Below are positions 54,330 through 64,000 of a stretch of 64,000 nt of DNA, one piece after another. How positions within the stretch are numbered: the stretch's first letter is position 1; every line of letters starts with the position of its first letter. The notes under the pieces are model-generated. The model did not search any database and was not told the origin of the DNA. It was given only the letters and a program-made list of their open reading frames with translations. The translations under genes and the position numbers were made by a program. Source of the stretch: Cladorhizidae sp. MBARI D1340-BT2 (taxonomy: Eukaryota; Porifera; Demospongiae; Poecilosclerida; Cladorhizidae); the NCBI GenBank assembly GCA_028752905.1, contig JAQNBH010000014.1:22291990-22355989 (forward strand), in the 5' to 3' direction.

Positions 54330-57127
54330 TCATGTTAATACCATACAATAAGAATTTAACTAGGAACCAAGCTATCTCGTGCTAATACCATACAACAATA
54401 AGAATTTCACCAGGAACCATGCTATCTCGTGCTAATACCATACAATAAGAATTTCACTAGGAGCCATGCTATCTCTTGCTAATACCATACAATAAGAATT
54501 TCACTAGGAACTGTGCTATCTCGTGCTAATACCATACAATAAGAATTTTATTAGGAGCCATGCTATCTCGTGCTAATACCATATAATAAGAACTTCACTA
54601 GGAACCATGCTATCTAATGCTAATACCATACAATAAGAATTTCACTAGGAACAGTGCTATCTCGTGCTAATACCATACAATAAGAATTTCACTAGGAACT
54701 GTGCTATGTCATGCTAATTACCATATAATAAGAATTTCACTAGGAACTGTGCTATCTCATGCTAATACCATAGAATAAGAATTTCACCAGCAACCATGCT
54801 ATCTCGTGCTAGTACAATACAATAAGAATTTCACCAGGAACCATGCTATCTCGTGCTAATACCATACAATAAGATTTCATTAGGATCCTTGCTATCTCGT
54901 GCTAATACCATACAATAAGAATTTCACTAGGAACCATGCTATCTCGTTCTAATACCATAAAATAAGAATTTCACTAAGAACTGAGCTATCTCGTGCTAAT
55001 ACCATACAATAAGAATTTAACTAGGAGCCATTCTATCTTGTGCTAATACCATTCAAAAAGAATTTCACTAGGAACCATGCTATCTCGTGCTAATACCATA
55101 CAATAAGAATTTCACCAGGAACCATGCTATCTCGTGCTAATACCATACAATAAGAATTTCACCAGGAACCATGATATCTCGTGCTAATACCATACAATAA
55201 GAATTTCACTAGGAGCCATGCTATCTTGTGCTAATACCATACAATAAGAATTTCACTAGGAACTGTGCTATCTAATGCTAATACCATACAATAAGAATTT
55301 CGCTAGGAACCATGCTATCTCGTGCTAATACCTTACAATAAGAATTTCACTAGAAACTGTTGTTAATAATATACAATAAGAATTTCACCAGGAACCATGC
55401 TATCTCGTGCTAGTACCATACAATAAGAATTTCACCAGCAACCATGCTATCTCGTGCTAATACCATACAATAAGAATTTCATTAGGAGCCATGCTATCTC
55501 GTGCTAATACCATACAATAAGAATTTAACTTAGAACCATGCTATCTCGTGCTAATACCATACAATAAGAAATTCACTATGAGCCATGCTATCTCTTTCTA
55601 ATACCATACAATAAGAATTTCACTAGGAGCCATGCTATCTCGTGATAATACCATACAAAAAGAATTTCACTAGGAACTGTGCTATCTGCTGCTAATACCA
55701 TACAATAAGAATTTCACTAGGAACCAAGCTAACTCGTGCTAATACCATACAATAAGAAATTCACTAGGAGCCATGCTATCTCTTGCTAATACCATACAAT
55801 AAGAATTTCACTAGGAGCCATGCTAACTTATGCTAATACCATAAAATAAGAATTTCACTAGGAACTGTTCTATCTCATGCTAATACCATACAATAAGAAT
55901 TTCACTAGGAGCCATTCTATCTCATGCTAATAGCATAAAATAAGAATTTCACTAGGAACTGTGCTATCTCATGCTAATACCATACAATAAGAATTTCACT
56001 AGGAGCCATTCTATCTTGTGCTAATACCATACAATAAGAATTTAACTAGGAACCATGCTATCTCATGCTAATACCATACAATAATAATTTCACCAGGAAC
56101 CATGCTATCTCGTGCTAATACCATACAATAAGAATTTCACTAGGAGCCATGCTATATCTTACTAATACCATACTATAAGAATTTCACTAGGAGCCATGCT
56201 ATCTTGTGCTAATACCATACAATAAGAATTTCACTAGGAACTGTGCTATCTAATGCTAATACCATACAATAAGAATTTCGCTAGGAACCATGCTATCTCG
56301 TGCTAATACCATTTCACTAGAATTTCACTAGGAACTGTTGCTAATACCATACATTAAGAATTTCACTAGGAACCATGCTATCTCGTTCTAATACCATAAA
56401 ATAAGAATTTCACTAGGAACTGTGCTATCTCGTGCTAATACCATACAATAACAATTTCACTAGGAGCTATTCTATCTTGTTCTAATACAATACAATAAGA
56501 ATTTCTCTAGGAACCATGCTATCTCGTGCTAATACCATACAATTGACCAGGAACCATGCTATCTCGTGCTAATACCATACAATAAGAATTCCACTAGGTG
56601 CCATGCTATCTCGTGCTAATACCATACAATAAGAACTTCACTAGGAACCATGCTATCTAATGCTAATACCATACAATAAGAATTTCACTAGGAACCATGC
56701 TATCTCGTGCTAATACCATACAATAAGAATTTCACTAGGAACTGTGCTATCTCATGCTAATTACCATATAATAAGAATTTAACTAGGAACTGTGCTATCT
56801 CATGCTAATACCATAGAATAAGAATTTCACCAGGAACCATGCTATCTCGTGCTAGTACAATGCAATAAGAATTTCACCAGGAACGATGCTATCTCGTGCT
56901 AATACCATACAATAAGATTTCATTAGGAGCCATGCTATCTCGTGCTAATACCTTACAATAAGAATTTCACTAGTAACCATGCTATCTCGTGCTAATACCA
57001 TACAATAAGAATTTCACTAGGAACTGTGCTATCTAATGCTAATACCATACAATAAGAATTTCGCTAGGAACCATGCTATCTCGTGCTAATACCATACAAT
57101 AAGAATTTCACTAGGAACTGTGCTATC
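54330..57127. repeat. 2,809-bp tandem duplication, second copy with an 11-bp deletion
   Basis: This copy matches 51521-54329 except that 11 bp are lost near 56311, where CTAATACC joins ATTTCACTAG directly. The left junction is a hybrid monomer at about 54310-54340: GGAACTGTG on its left, CTCATGTTAATACC on its right. In other copies that tail follows CGAACTGCG. Confidence 0.9.
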
Positions 57128-60100
57128 TCATGCTAATACCAAATAATAAGAATTTCACTAGGAACTGTTGCTAATAATATACAATAAGAATTTCACCAGG
57201 AACATTGCTATCTCGTGCTATATAGTACCATACAATAAGAATTTCACCAGGAACCATTCTATCTCGTGCTTATACCATACAATTGACCAGGAACCATGCT
57301 ATCTCGTGCTAATACCATACAATAAGAATTCCACTAGGAGCCATGCTATCTCATGCTAATACCATAAAATAAGAATTTCACTAGGAACTGTGCTATCTCA
57401 CATACAATAAGAATTTCATAAGGAGCCATGCTATCTCGTGCTAATACCATACAATAAGAATTTCACTAGGAACCAAGCTAACTCGTGCTAATACCATACA
57501 ATAAGAAATTCACTAGGAGCCATGCTAACTCTTGCTAATACCATACAATAAGAATTTCACTAGGAGCCATGCTAACTCATGCTAATACCATAAAATAAGA
57601 ATTTCACTAGGAACTGTTCTATCTCATGCTAATACCATACAATAAGAATTTCACTAGGAGCCATTCTATGTCATGCTAATAGCATAAAATAAGAATTTCA
57701 TCAGTAACCATGCTATCTCGTGCTAGTACAATACAACAAGAATTTCACCAGGAACCATGCTATCTCGTGCTAATACCATACAATAAGAATTTCATTAGGA
57801 GCCATGCTATCTCGTGCTAATACCATACAATAAGAATTTCACTAGGAGCCATGCTATCTCTTGCTAATACCATACAATAAGAATTTCACTAGGAGCCATG
57901 CTATCTCATGCTAATAACATAAAATAAGAATTTCACTAGGAACTGTGCTATCTCATGCTAATACCATACAATAAGAATTTCGCTAGGAACCATGCTATCT
58001 CGTGCTAATACCTTACAATAAGAATTTCACTAGGAACTGTGCTATCTCATGCTAATACCATATAATAAGAATTTCACTAGGAACTGTTGCTAATAATATA
58101 TAATAAGAATTTCACCAGGAACCATGCTATCTCGTGTTAGTACCATACAATAAGAATTTCACCAGGAACCATGCTATCTCGTGCTAATACCATACAATAA
58201 GAATTTCATTAGGAGCCATGCTATCTCGTGCTAATACCATACAATAAGAATTTAACTTAGAACCATGCTATCTCGTGCTAATACCATACAATAAGAAATT
58301 CACTAGGAGCCATGCTATCTCTTTCTAATACCATACAATAAGAATTTCACTAGGAGCCATGCTATCTCGTGATAATACGATACAAAAAGAATTTCACTAG
58401 GAACTGTGCTATCTCTTGCTAATACATACAATAAGAATTTCACTAGGAGCCATGCTATCTCGTGCTAATACCATACAATAAGAAATTCACTAGGAGCCAT
58501 GCTATCTCTTGCTAATACCATACAATAAGAATTTCACTAGGTGCCATGCTATCTCGTGCTAATACCATACAATAAGAACTTCACTAGGAACCATGCTATC
58601 TAATGCTAATACCATACAATAAGAATTTCACTAGGAACCATGCTATCTCGTGCTAATACCATACAATAAGAATTTCACTAGGAACTGTGCTATCTCATGC
58701 TAATTACCATATAATAAGAATTTCAATAGGAACTGTGCTATCTCATGCTAATACCATAGAATAAGAATTTCACCAGGAACCATGCTATCTCGTGCTAATA
58801 CCTTACAATAAGAATTTCACTAGTAACCATGCTATCTCGTGCTAATACCATAAAATAAGAATTTCACTAGGAAACTGCTATCTCGTGCTAATACCATACA
58901 ATAAGAATTTCACTAGGAGCCATTCTATCTTGTGCTAATACAATACAATAAGAATTTCACCAGGAACCATGCTATCTCGTGCTAATACCATAGAATAAGA
59001 ATTTCACCAGGAACCATGATATCTCGTGCTAATACCATACAATAAGAATTTCACTAGGAGCCATGCTATCTTGTGCTAACACCATACAATAAGAATTTCA
59101 CTAGGAACTGTGCTATCTAATGCTAATACCATACAATAAGAATTTCGCTAGGAACCATGCTATCTCGTGCTAATACCATACAATAAGAATTTCACTAGGA
59201 ACTGTGCTATCTCATGCTAATACCAAATAATAAGAATTTCACTAGGAACTGTTGCTAATAATATACAATAAGAATTTCACCAGGAACCATGCTATCTCGT
59301 GCTAATACCATAAAATAAGAATTTCATTAGGAGCCATGCTATCTCGTGCTAATACCATACATTAAGAATTTCACTAGAACCATGCTATCTCGTGCTAATA
59401 CCATAAAATAAGAATTTCACTAGGAACACTGCTATCTCGTGCTAATACCATACAATAAGAATTTCACTATGAGCCATGCTATCTCGTGCTAATACCTTAC
59501 AATAAAGGGGCACATTGCTCTGTGTGGGACTATATATATATATAATTTCACTAGTAACCATGCTATCTCGTTCTAATACCATAAAATAAGAATTTCACTA
59601 GGAACACTGCTATCTCGTGCTAATACCATACAATAAGAATTTCACTAGGAGCCATTCTATCTTGTGATAATACCATACAATAATAATTTCACTAGGAACC
59701 ATGCTATCTCGTGCTAATACCATAGAATAAGAATTTCACCAGGAACCATGCTATCTCGTGCTAATACCATACAATAAGAATTTCACTAGGAGCCATGCTA
59801 TCTTGTGCTAATACCATACAATAAGAATTTCACTAGGAACTGTGCTATCTAATGCTAATACCATACAATAAGAATTTCGCTAGGAACCATGCTATCTCGT
59901 GCTAATACCATACAATAAGAATTTCACTAGGAACTGTGCTATCTCATGCTAATACCAAATAATAAGAATTTCACTAGGAACTGTTGCTAATAATATACAA
60001 TAAGAATTTCACCAGGAACCATGCTATCTCGTGCTATATAGTACCATACAATAAGAATTTCACCAGGAACCATGCTACCTCGTGCTAATACCTACAATAA

Positions 60101-60180
60101 GAATTTCATTAGGAGCCATGCTATCTCGTGCTAATACCATACAATAAGAATTTCACTGGGAACCATGGTATCTCGTGCTA
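57128..60180. repeat. Satellite block, further copy of 46.2-49.6 kb
   Basis: Landmarks match the 46-49 kb material at offsets of 10,930 (truncated monomer 46351 to 57281) and 10,612 bp (insertion 48895 to 59507). The 318-bp shortening comes from losses of whole monomers between about 57.8 and 58.0 kb, where GGAGCC and CGCTAGG monomers are brought together in an unusual order. No gene is visible. Confidence 0.78.
59507..59544. repeat. 38-bp insertion, copy 8
   Basis: Canonical form, 10,612 bp after copy 7, with the same flanking monomer types (CACTATGAGCC before, CACTAGTAACC with a CTCGTTC tail after). Confidence 0.92.
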
Positions 60181-60936
60181 ATACCATACAATAAGAAATT
60201 CACTAGGATCCATGCTATCTCTTACTAATACCATACAATAAGAATTTCACTAGGAGCCATGCTATCTCGTGCTAATACCTTACAATAAGAATTTCACTAG
60301 GAACTGTGCTATCTGATGCTAATACCATACAATAAGAATTTCACTAGGAGCCATGCTATCTCTTGCTAATACCATACAATAAGAATTTCACTAGAAGCCA
60401 TGCTGTCTTGTGCTAATACCATACAATAAGAATTTCACTACGAACTGCGCTATCTCATGTTAATACCATACAATAAGAATTTAACTAGGAACCATGCTAT
60501 CTCGTGCTAATACCATACAACAATAAGAATTTCACCAGGAACCATGCTATCTCGTGCTAATACCATACAATAAGAATTTCACTAGGAGCCATGCTATCTC
60601 TTGCTAATACCATACAATAAGAATTTCACTAGGAACTGTGCTATCTCGTGCTAATACCATACAATAAGAATTTTATTAGGAGACATGCTATCTCGTGCTA
60701 ATACATACAATAAGAACTTCACTAGGAACCATGCTATCTAATGCTAATACCATACAATAAGAATTTCACTAGGAACAGTGCTATCTCGTGCTAATACCAT
60801 ACAATAAGAATTTCACTAGGAACTGTGCTATCTCATGCTAATTACCATATAATAAGAATTTCACTAGGAACTGTGCTATCTCATGCTAATACCATAGAAT
60901 AAGAATTTCACCAGCAACCATGCTATCTCGTGCTAA
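60181..60936. repeat. About 756-bp tandem duplication, first copy
   Basis: The CGAACTGCGC variant at 60441 recurs at 61196, and the ACAACAATAAG (plus 3 bp), GAACTTCAC and GGAACAGTGC variants all recur in the same order. The unit is about 16 monomers. This copy has a 2-bp shorter CTAATACATACAATAAG where the second has CTAATACCATATAATAAG. Confidence 0.8.
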
Positions 60937-61693
60937 TACCATACAATAAGAATTTCACTAGGAGCCATGCTATCTCTTACTAATACCATACAATAAGAAT
61001 TTTACTAGGAGCCATGCTATCTCGTGCTAATACCTTACAATAAGAATTTCACTAGGAACTGTGCTATCTGATGCTAATACCATACAATAAGAATTTCACT
61101 AGGAGCCATGCTATCTCTTGCTAATACCATACAATAAGAATTTCACTAGAAGCCATGCTGTCTTGTGCTAATACCATACAATAAGAATTTCACTACGAAC
61201 TGCGCTATCTCATGTTAATACCATACAATAAGAATTTAACTAGGAACCATGCTATCTCGTGCTAATACCATACAACAATAAGAATTTCACCAGGAACCAT
61301 GCTATCTCGTGCTAATACCATACAATAAGAATTTCACTAGGAGCCATGCTATCTCTTGCTAATACCATACAATAAGAATTTCACTAGGAACTGAGCTATC
61401 TCGTGCTAATACCATACAATAAGAATTTTATTATGAGCCATGCTATCTCGTGCTAATACCATATAATAAGAACTTCACTAGGAACCATGCTATCTAATGC
61501 TAATACCATACAATAAGAATTTCACTAGGAACAGTGCTATCTCGTGCTAATACCATACAATAAGAATTTCACTAGGAACTGTGCTATCTCATGCTAATTA
61601 CCATATAATAAGAATTTCACTAGGAACTGTGCTATCTCATGCTAATACCATAGAATAAGAATTTCACCAGCAACCATGCTATCTCGTGCTAGT
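60937..61693. repeat. About 756-bp tandem duplication, second copy
   Basis: This is the partner of 60181-60936. It starts within a CCAGCAACC monomer followed by CTCTTAC, and ends where CCAGCAACC is instead followed by CTAGTACAATAC, the arrangement seen in other HOR copies (for example near 50.3 kb). Confidence 0.78.
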
Positions 61694-64000
61694 ACAATAC
61701 AATAAGAATTTCACCAGGAACCATGCTATCTCGTGCTAATACCATACAATAAGATTTCATTAGGATCCTTGCTATCTCGTGCTAATACCATACAATAAGA
61801 ATTTCACTAGGAACCATGCTATCTCGTTCTAATACCATAAAATAAGAATTTCATTAGGAACTGAGCTATCTCGTGCTAATACCATACAATAAGAATTTCA
61901 CTAGGAGCCATTCTATCTTGTGCTAATACAATACAATAAAAATTTCACTAGGAACCATGCTATCCCGTGCTAATACCATACAATTGACCAGGAACCATGC
62001 TATCTCGTTCTAATACCATACAATAAGAATTCCACTAGGAGCCATGCTATCTCATGCTAATACCATAAAATAAGAATTTCACTAGGAACTGTGATATCTC
62101 ACATACAATAAGAATTTCATTAGGAGCCATGCTATCTCGTGCTAATACTATACAATAAGAATTTCACTAGGAACCAAGCTAACTCGTGCTAATACCATAC
62201 AATAAGAAATTCACTAGGAGCCATGCTATCTCTTGCTAATACCATACAATAAGAATTTCACTAGGAGCCATGCTAACTCATGCTAATACCATAAAATAAG
62301 AATTTCACTAGGAACTGTTCTATCTCATGCTAATACCATACAATAAGAATTTCACTAGGAGCCATTCTATCTCATGCTAATAGCATAAAATAAGAATTTC
62401 ACTAGGAACTGTGCTATCTCATGCTAATAAGAATTTCACTAGGAGCCATTCTATCTTGTGCTAATACCATACAATAAGAATTTAACTAGGAACCATGCTA
62501 TCTCATGCTAATACCATACAATAATAATTTCACCAGGAACCATGCTATCTCATGCTAATAACATACAATAAGAATTTCACCAGCAACCATGCTATCTCGT
62601 GCTAATACCATACAATAAGAATTTCACTAGGAGCCATGCTATCTCTTACTAATACCATACAATAAGAATTTCACTAGGAGCCATGCTATCTTGTGCTAAT
62701 ACCATACAATAAGAATTTCACTAGGAACTGTGCTATCTAATGCTAATACCATACAATAAGAATTTCGCTAGGAACCATGCTATCTCGTGCTAATACCATA
62801 CAATAAGAATTTCACTAGAATTTCACTAGGAACTGTTGCTAATACCATACATTAAGAATTTCATTAGGAACCATGCTATCTCGTTCTAATACCATAAAAT
62901 AAGAATTTCACTAGGAACTGTGCTATCTCGTGCTAATACCATACAATAACAATTTCACTAGGAGCTATTCTATCTTGTTCTAATACAATACAATAAGAAT
63001 TTCACTAGGAACCATGCTATCTCGTGCTAATACCATACAATTGACCAGGAACCATGCTATCTCGTGCTAATACCATACAATAAGAATTCCACTAGGTGCC
63101 ATGCTATCTCGTGCTAATACCATACAATAAGAACTTCACTAGGAACCATGCTATCTAATGCTAATACCATACAATAAGAATTTCACTAGGAACCATGCTA
63201 TCTCGTGCTAATACCATACAATAAGAATTTCACTAGGAACTGTGCTATCTCATGCTAATTACCATATAATAAGAATTTAACTAGGAACTGTGCTATCTCA
63301 TGCTAATACCATAGAATAAGAATTTCACCAGGAACCATGCTATCTCGTGCTAGTACAATGCAATAAGAATTTCACCAGGAACGATGCTATCTCGTGCTAA
63401 TACCTTACAATAAGAATTTCACTAGTAACCATGCTATCTCGTGCTAATACCATACAATAAGAATTTCACTAGGAACTGTGCTATCTAATGCTAATACCAT
63501 ACAATAAGAATTTCGCTAGGAACCATGCTATCTCGTGCTAATACCATACAATAAGAATTTCACTAGGAACTGTGCTATCTCATGCTAATACCAAATAATA
63601 AGAATTTCACTAGGAACTGTTGCTAATAATATACAATAAGAATTTCACCAGGAACCATGCTATCTCGTGCTAATACCATAAAATAAGAATTTCATTAGGA
63701 GCCATGCTATCTCGTGCTAATACCATACAATAAGAATTTCACTAGAACCATGCTATCTCGTGCTAATACCATAAAATAAGAATTTCACTAGGAACACTGC
63801 TATCTCGTGCTAATACCATACAATAAGAATTTCACTATGAGCCATGCTATCTCGTGCTAATACCTTACAATAAGGGGCACATTGCTCTGTGTGGGACTAT
63901 ATATATATATAATTTCACTAGTAACCATGCTATCTCGTGCTAATACCATAAAATAAGAATTTCACTAGGAACACTGCTATCTCGTGCTAATACCATACAA
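61694..64000. repeat. Satellite block returning to the module at the window start
   Basis: This carries the CCCGTG variant (61962), truncated monomers (61982 and 63039) and TAGAATTTC (62816). From 63499 it matches position 1 onward: CGCTAGG monomer, then AAATAATAAG, then ACTGTTGCTAATAATATAC, and so on to the 38-bp insertion at 63874. It lacks the 12-bp deletion present near 264 in the first copy. The window ends inside this module. Confidence 0.8.
63874..63911. repeat. 38-bp insertion, copy 9 (one A shorter at the left edge)
   Basis: Left flank reads CAATAAGGGG where the others read CAATAAAGGGG (or AAAGCGG). The seven TA repeats are kept. The one-base change distinguishes this copy from all the others in the window. 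Confidence 0.92.

Larger units (their letters stand above)
2069..58264. repeat. Recurrent AACTTAGAACC monomer (HOR landmark)
   Basis: A monomer reading TTTAACTTAGAACC instead of TTTCACTAGGAACC occurs at 2069, 7897, 15974, 17875, 20017, 22673, 24309, 25945, 29011, 34357, 39341, 41802, 44680, 47642, 52719, 55527 and 58254. Successive distances include 1,636 (twice), 1,901, 2,142, 2,461, 2,808 and 5,346 bp. It is always preceded by a CATTAGGAGCC monomer and followed by a GAAATTCAC monomer, showing fixed neighbour order. Confidence 0.88.
861..63048. repeat. Recurrent truncated 40-bp monomer (AATTGACCAGG)
   Basis: In this monomer AAGAATTTC is replaced by TG, so CATACAAT runs into TGACCAGG and the unit is 7 bp short. 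I located it starting at 861, 6689, 10863, 12866, 14168, 14908, 16809, 18762, 20951, 21691, 26970, 27710, 32316, 33056, 37331, 40366, 40547, 42874, 43614, 45611, 46351, 50614, 53743, 56541, 57281, 61982 and 63039. In all but the first two the next monomer carries GAATTC in place of GAATTTC. The listed span runs from the first to the last occurrence; they are scattered, not contiguous. A few may have been missed by eye. Confidence 0.88.
1..64000. repeat. 47-bp tandem satellite array filling the window
   Basis: A head-to-tail array of a 47-bp monomer covers every base; a clean consensus copy is 2476-2522. Recognisable words, in order, are ATACAATAAG, GAATTTCACTAGG, AACCATGCTATC and TCGTGCTAATACC. 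Counted on that copy, the composition is 17 A, 11 C, 6 G and 13 T (36% G+C), so the + strand is C-rich over G. No copy is inverted. Most monomers are exactly 47 bp; recurrent length variants are 38, 40, 46, 49 and 50 bp. Because 47 is not a multiple of three, the reading frame shifts in each copy, and the TGC-TAA tail gives frequent stops, so the array is not coding. The first and last bases lie inside repeats, so the array extends past both ends. By general knowledge such arrays are eukaryotic heterochromatin; the exact chromosomal site is inference and I do not recognise the family. Confidence 0.98.

Noticed and set aside
1..64000. CRISPR array
   Set aside because: The repeats are directly adjacent with no spacers between them, and no cas genes are present.
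1..64000. Telomeric repeat
   Set aside because: The unit is 47 bp and not G-rich on either strand in the telomeric manner, and no TTAGGG-like or TTTAGGG-like runs are seen.
1..64000. tRNA, rRNA or other RNA genes
   Set aside because: No cloverleaf or conserved rRNA words are visible; all sequence is explained by the satellite.
1..64000. Bacterial or phage origin
   Set aside because: 64 kb without a single credible gene and with nested tandem duplications does not fit a prokaryotic or phage genome.

Overview
The whole 64 kb window is a single tandem satellite-DNA array. From first to last base it is built from one short unit of 47 bp, always in the same orientation, about 36% G+C, with one CpG per consensus copy. 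I see no protein-coding gene, RNA gene, recognisable transposon, CRISPR array or unique-sequence spacer. The array runs off both ends of the window. A gene-free array this long and this homogeneous points to eukaryotic heterochromatin (centromeric, pericentromeric, subtelomeric, or a sex or B chromosome). I do not recognise the monomer and cannot name the organism.

The monomers fall into diagnostic types: GGAACC, GGAGCC or GGAACTG cores; CACTAGG, CACCAGG, CATTAGG or CGCTAGG arms; CTCGTG, CTCATG, CTCTTG or CTTGTG tails. These types recur in fixed order, so the array has higher-order repeat (HOR) structure. On top of the HORs are nested tandem duplications whose copies are nearly identical: 5,828 bp (1-4560 / 5829-10388), about 2,003 bp (9477-11479 / 11480-13479), 1,901 bp (14562-16462 / 16463-18363), three copies of a 1,636-bp unit (about 22.0-26.7 kb), 5,346 bp (26597-31942 / 31943-37288), a roughly 2.5-2.9 kb unit in three copies (about 38.8-46.5 kb), an approximately 13.3-kb offset repeat (31943-40500 / 45240-53880), 2,809 bp (51521-54329 / 54330-57127) and about 756 bp (60181-60936 / 60937-61693).

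Layout: 1-13.5 kb holds the 5.8-kb pair and the 2.0-kb pair; 13.5-26.6 kb is a field of 1.6-2.1 kb units; 26.6-37.3 kb is the 5,346-bp pair; 37.3-45.2 kb is the 2.5-2.9 kb HOR; 45.2-53.9 kb repeats 31.9-40.5 kb; 51.5-57.1 kb is the 2.8-kb pair; 57.1-64.0 kb is a further copy of the 46-51 kb material and ends in the same module that opens the window.

The most distinctive element is a 38-bp non-satellite insertion (GGGGCAC... ending in seven TA repeats) inside one monomer. It is present nine times at the same point, so it looks like one insertion later multiplied with its HOR. No gene system is present. The interest lies in the architecture and turnover of what may be an undescribed satellite.
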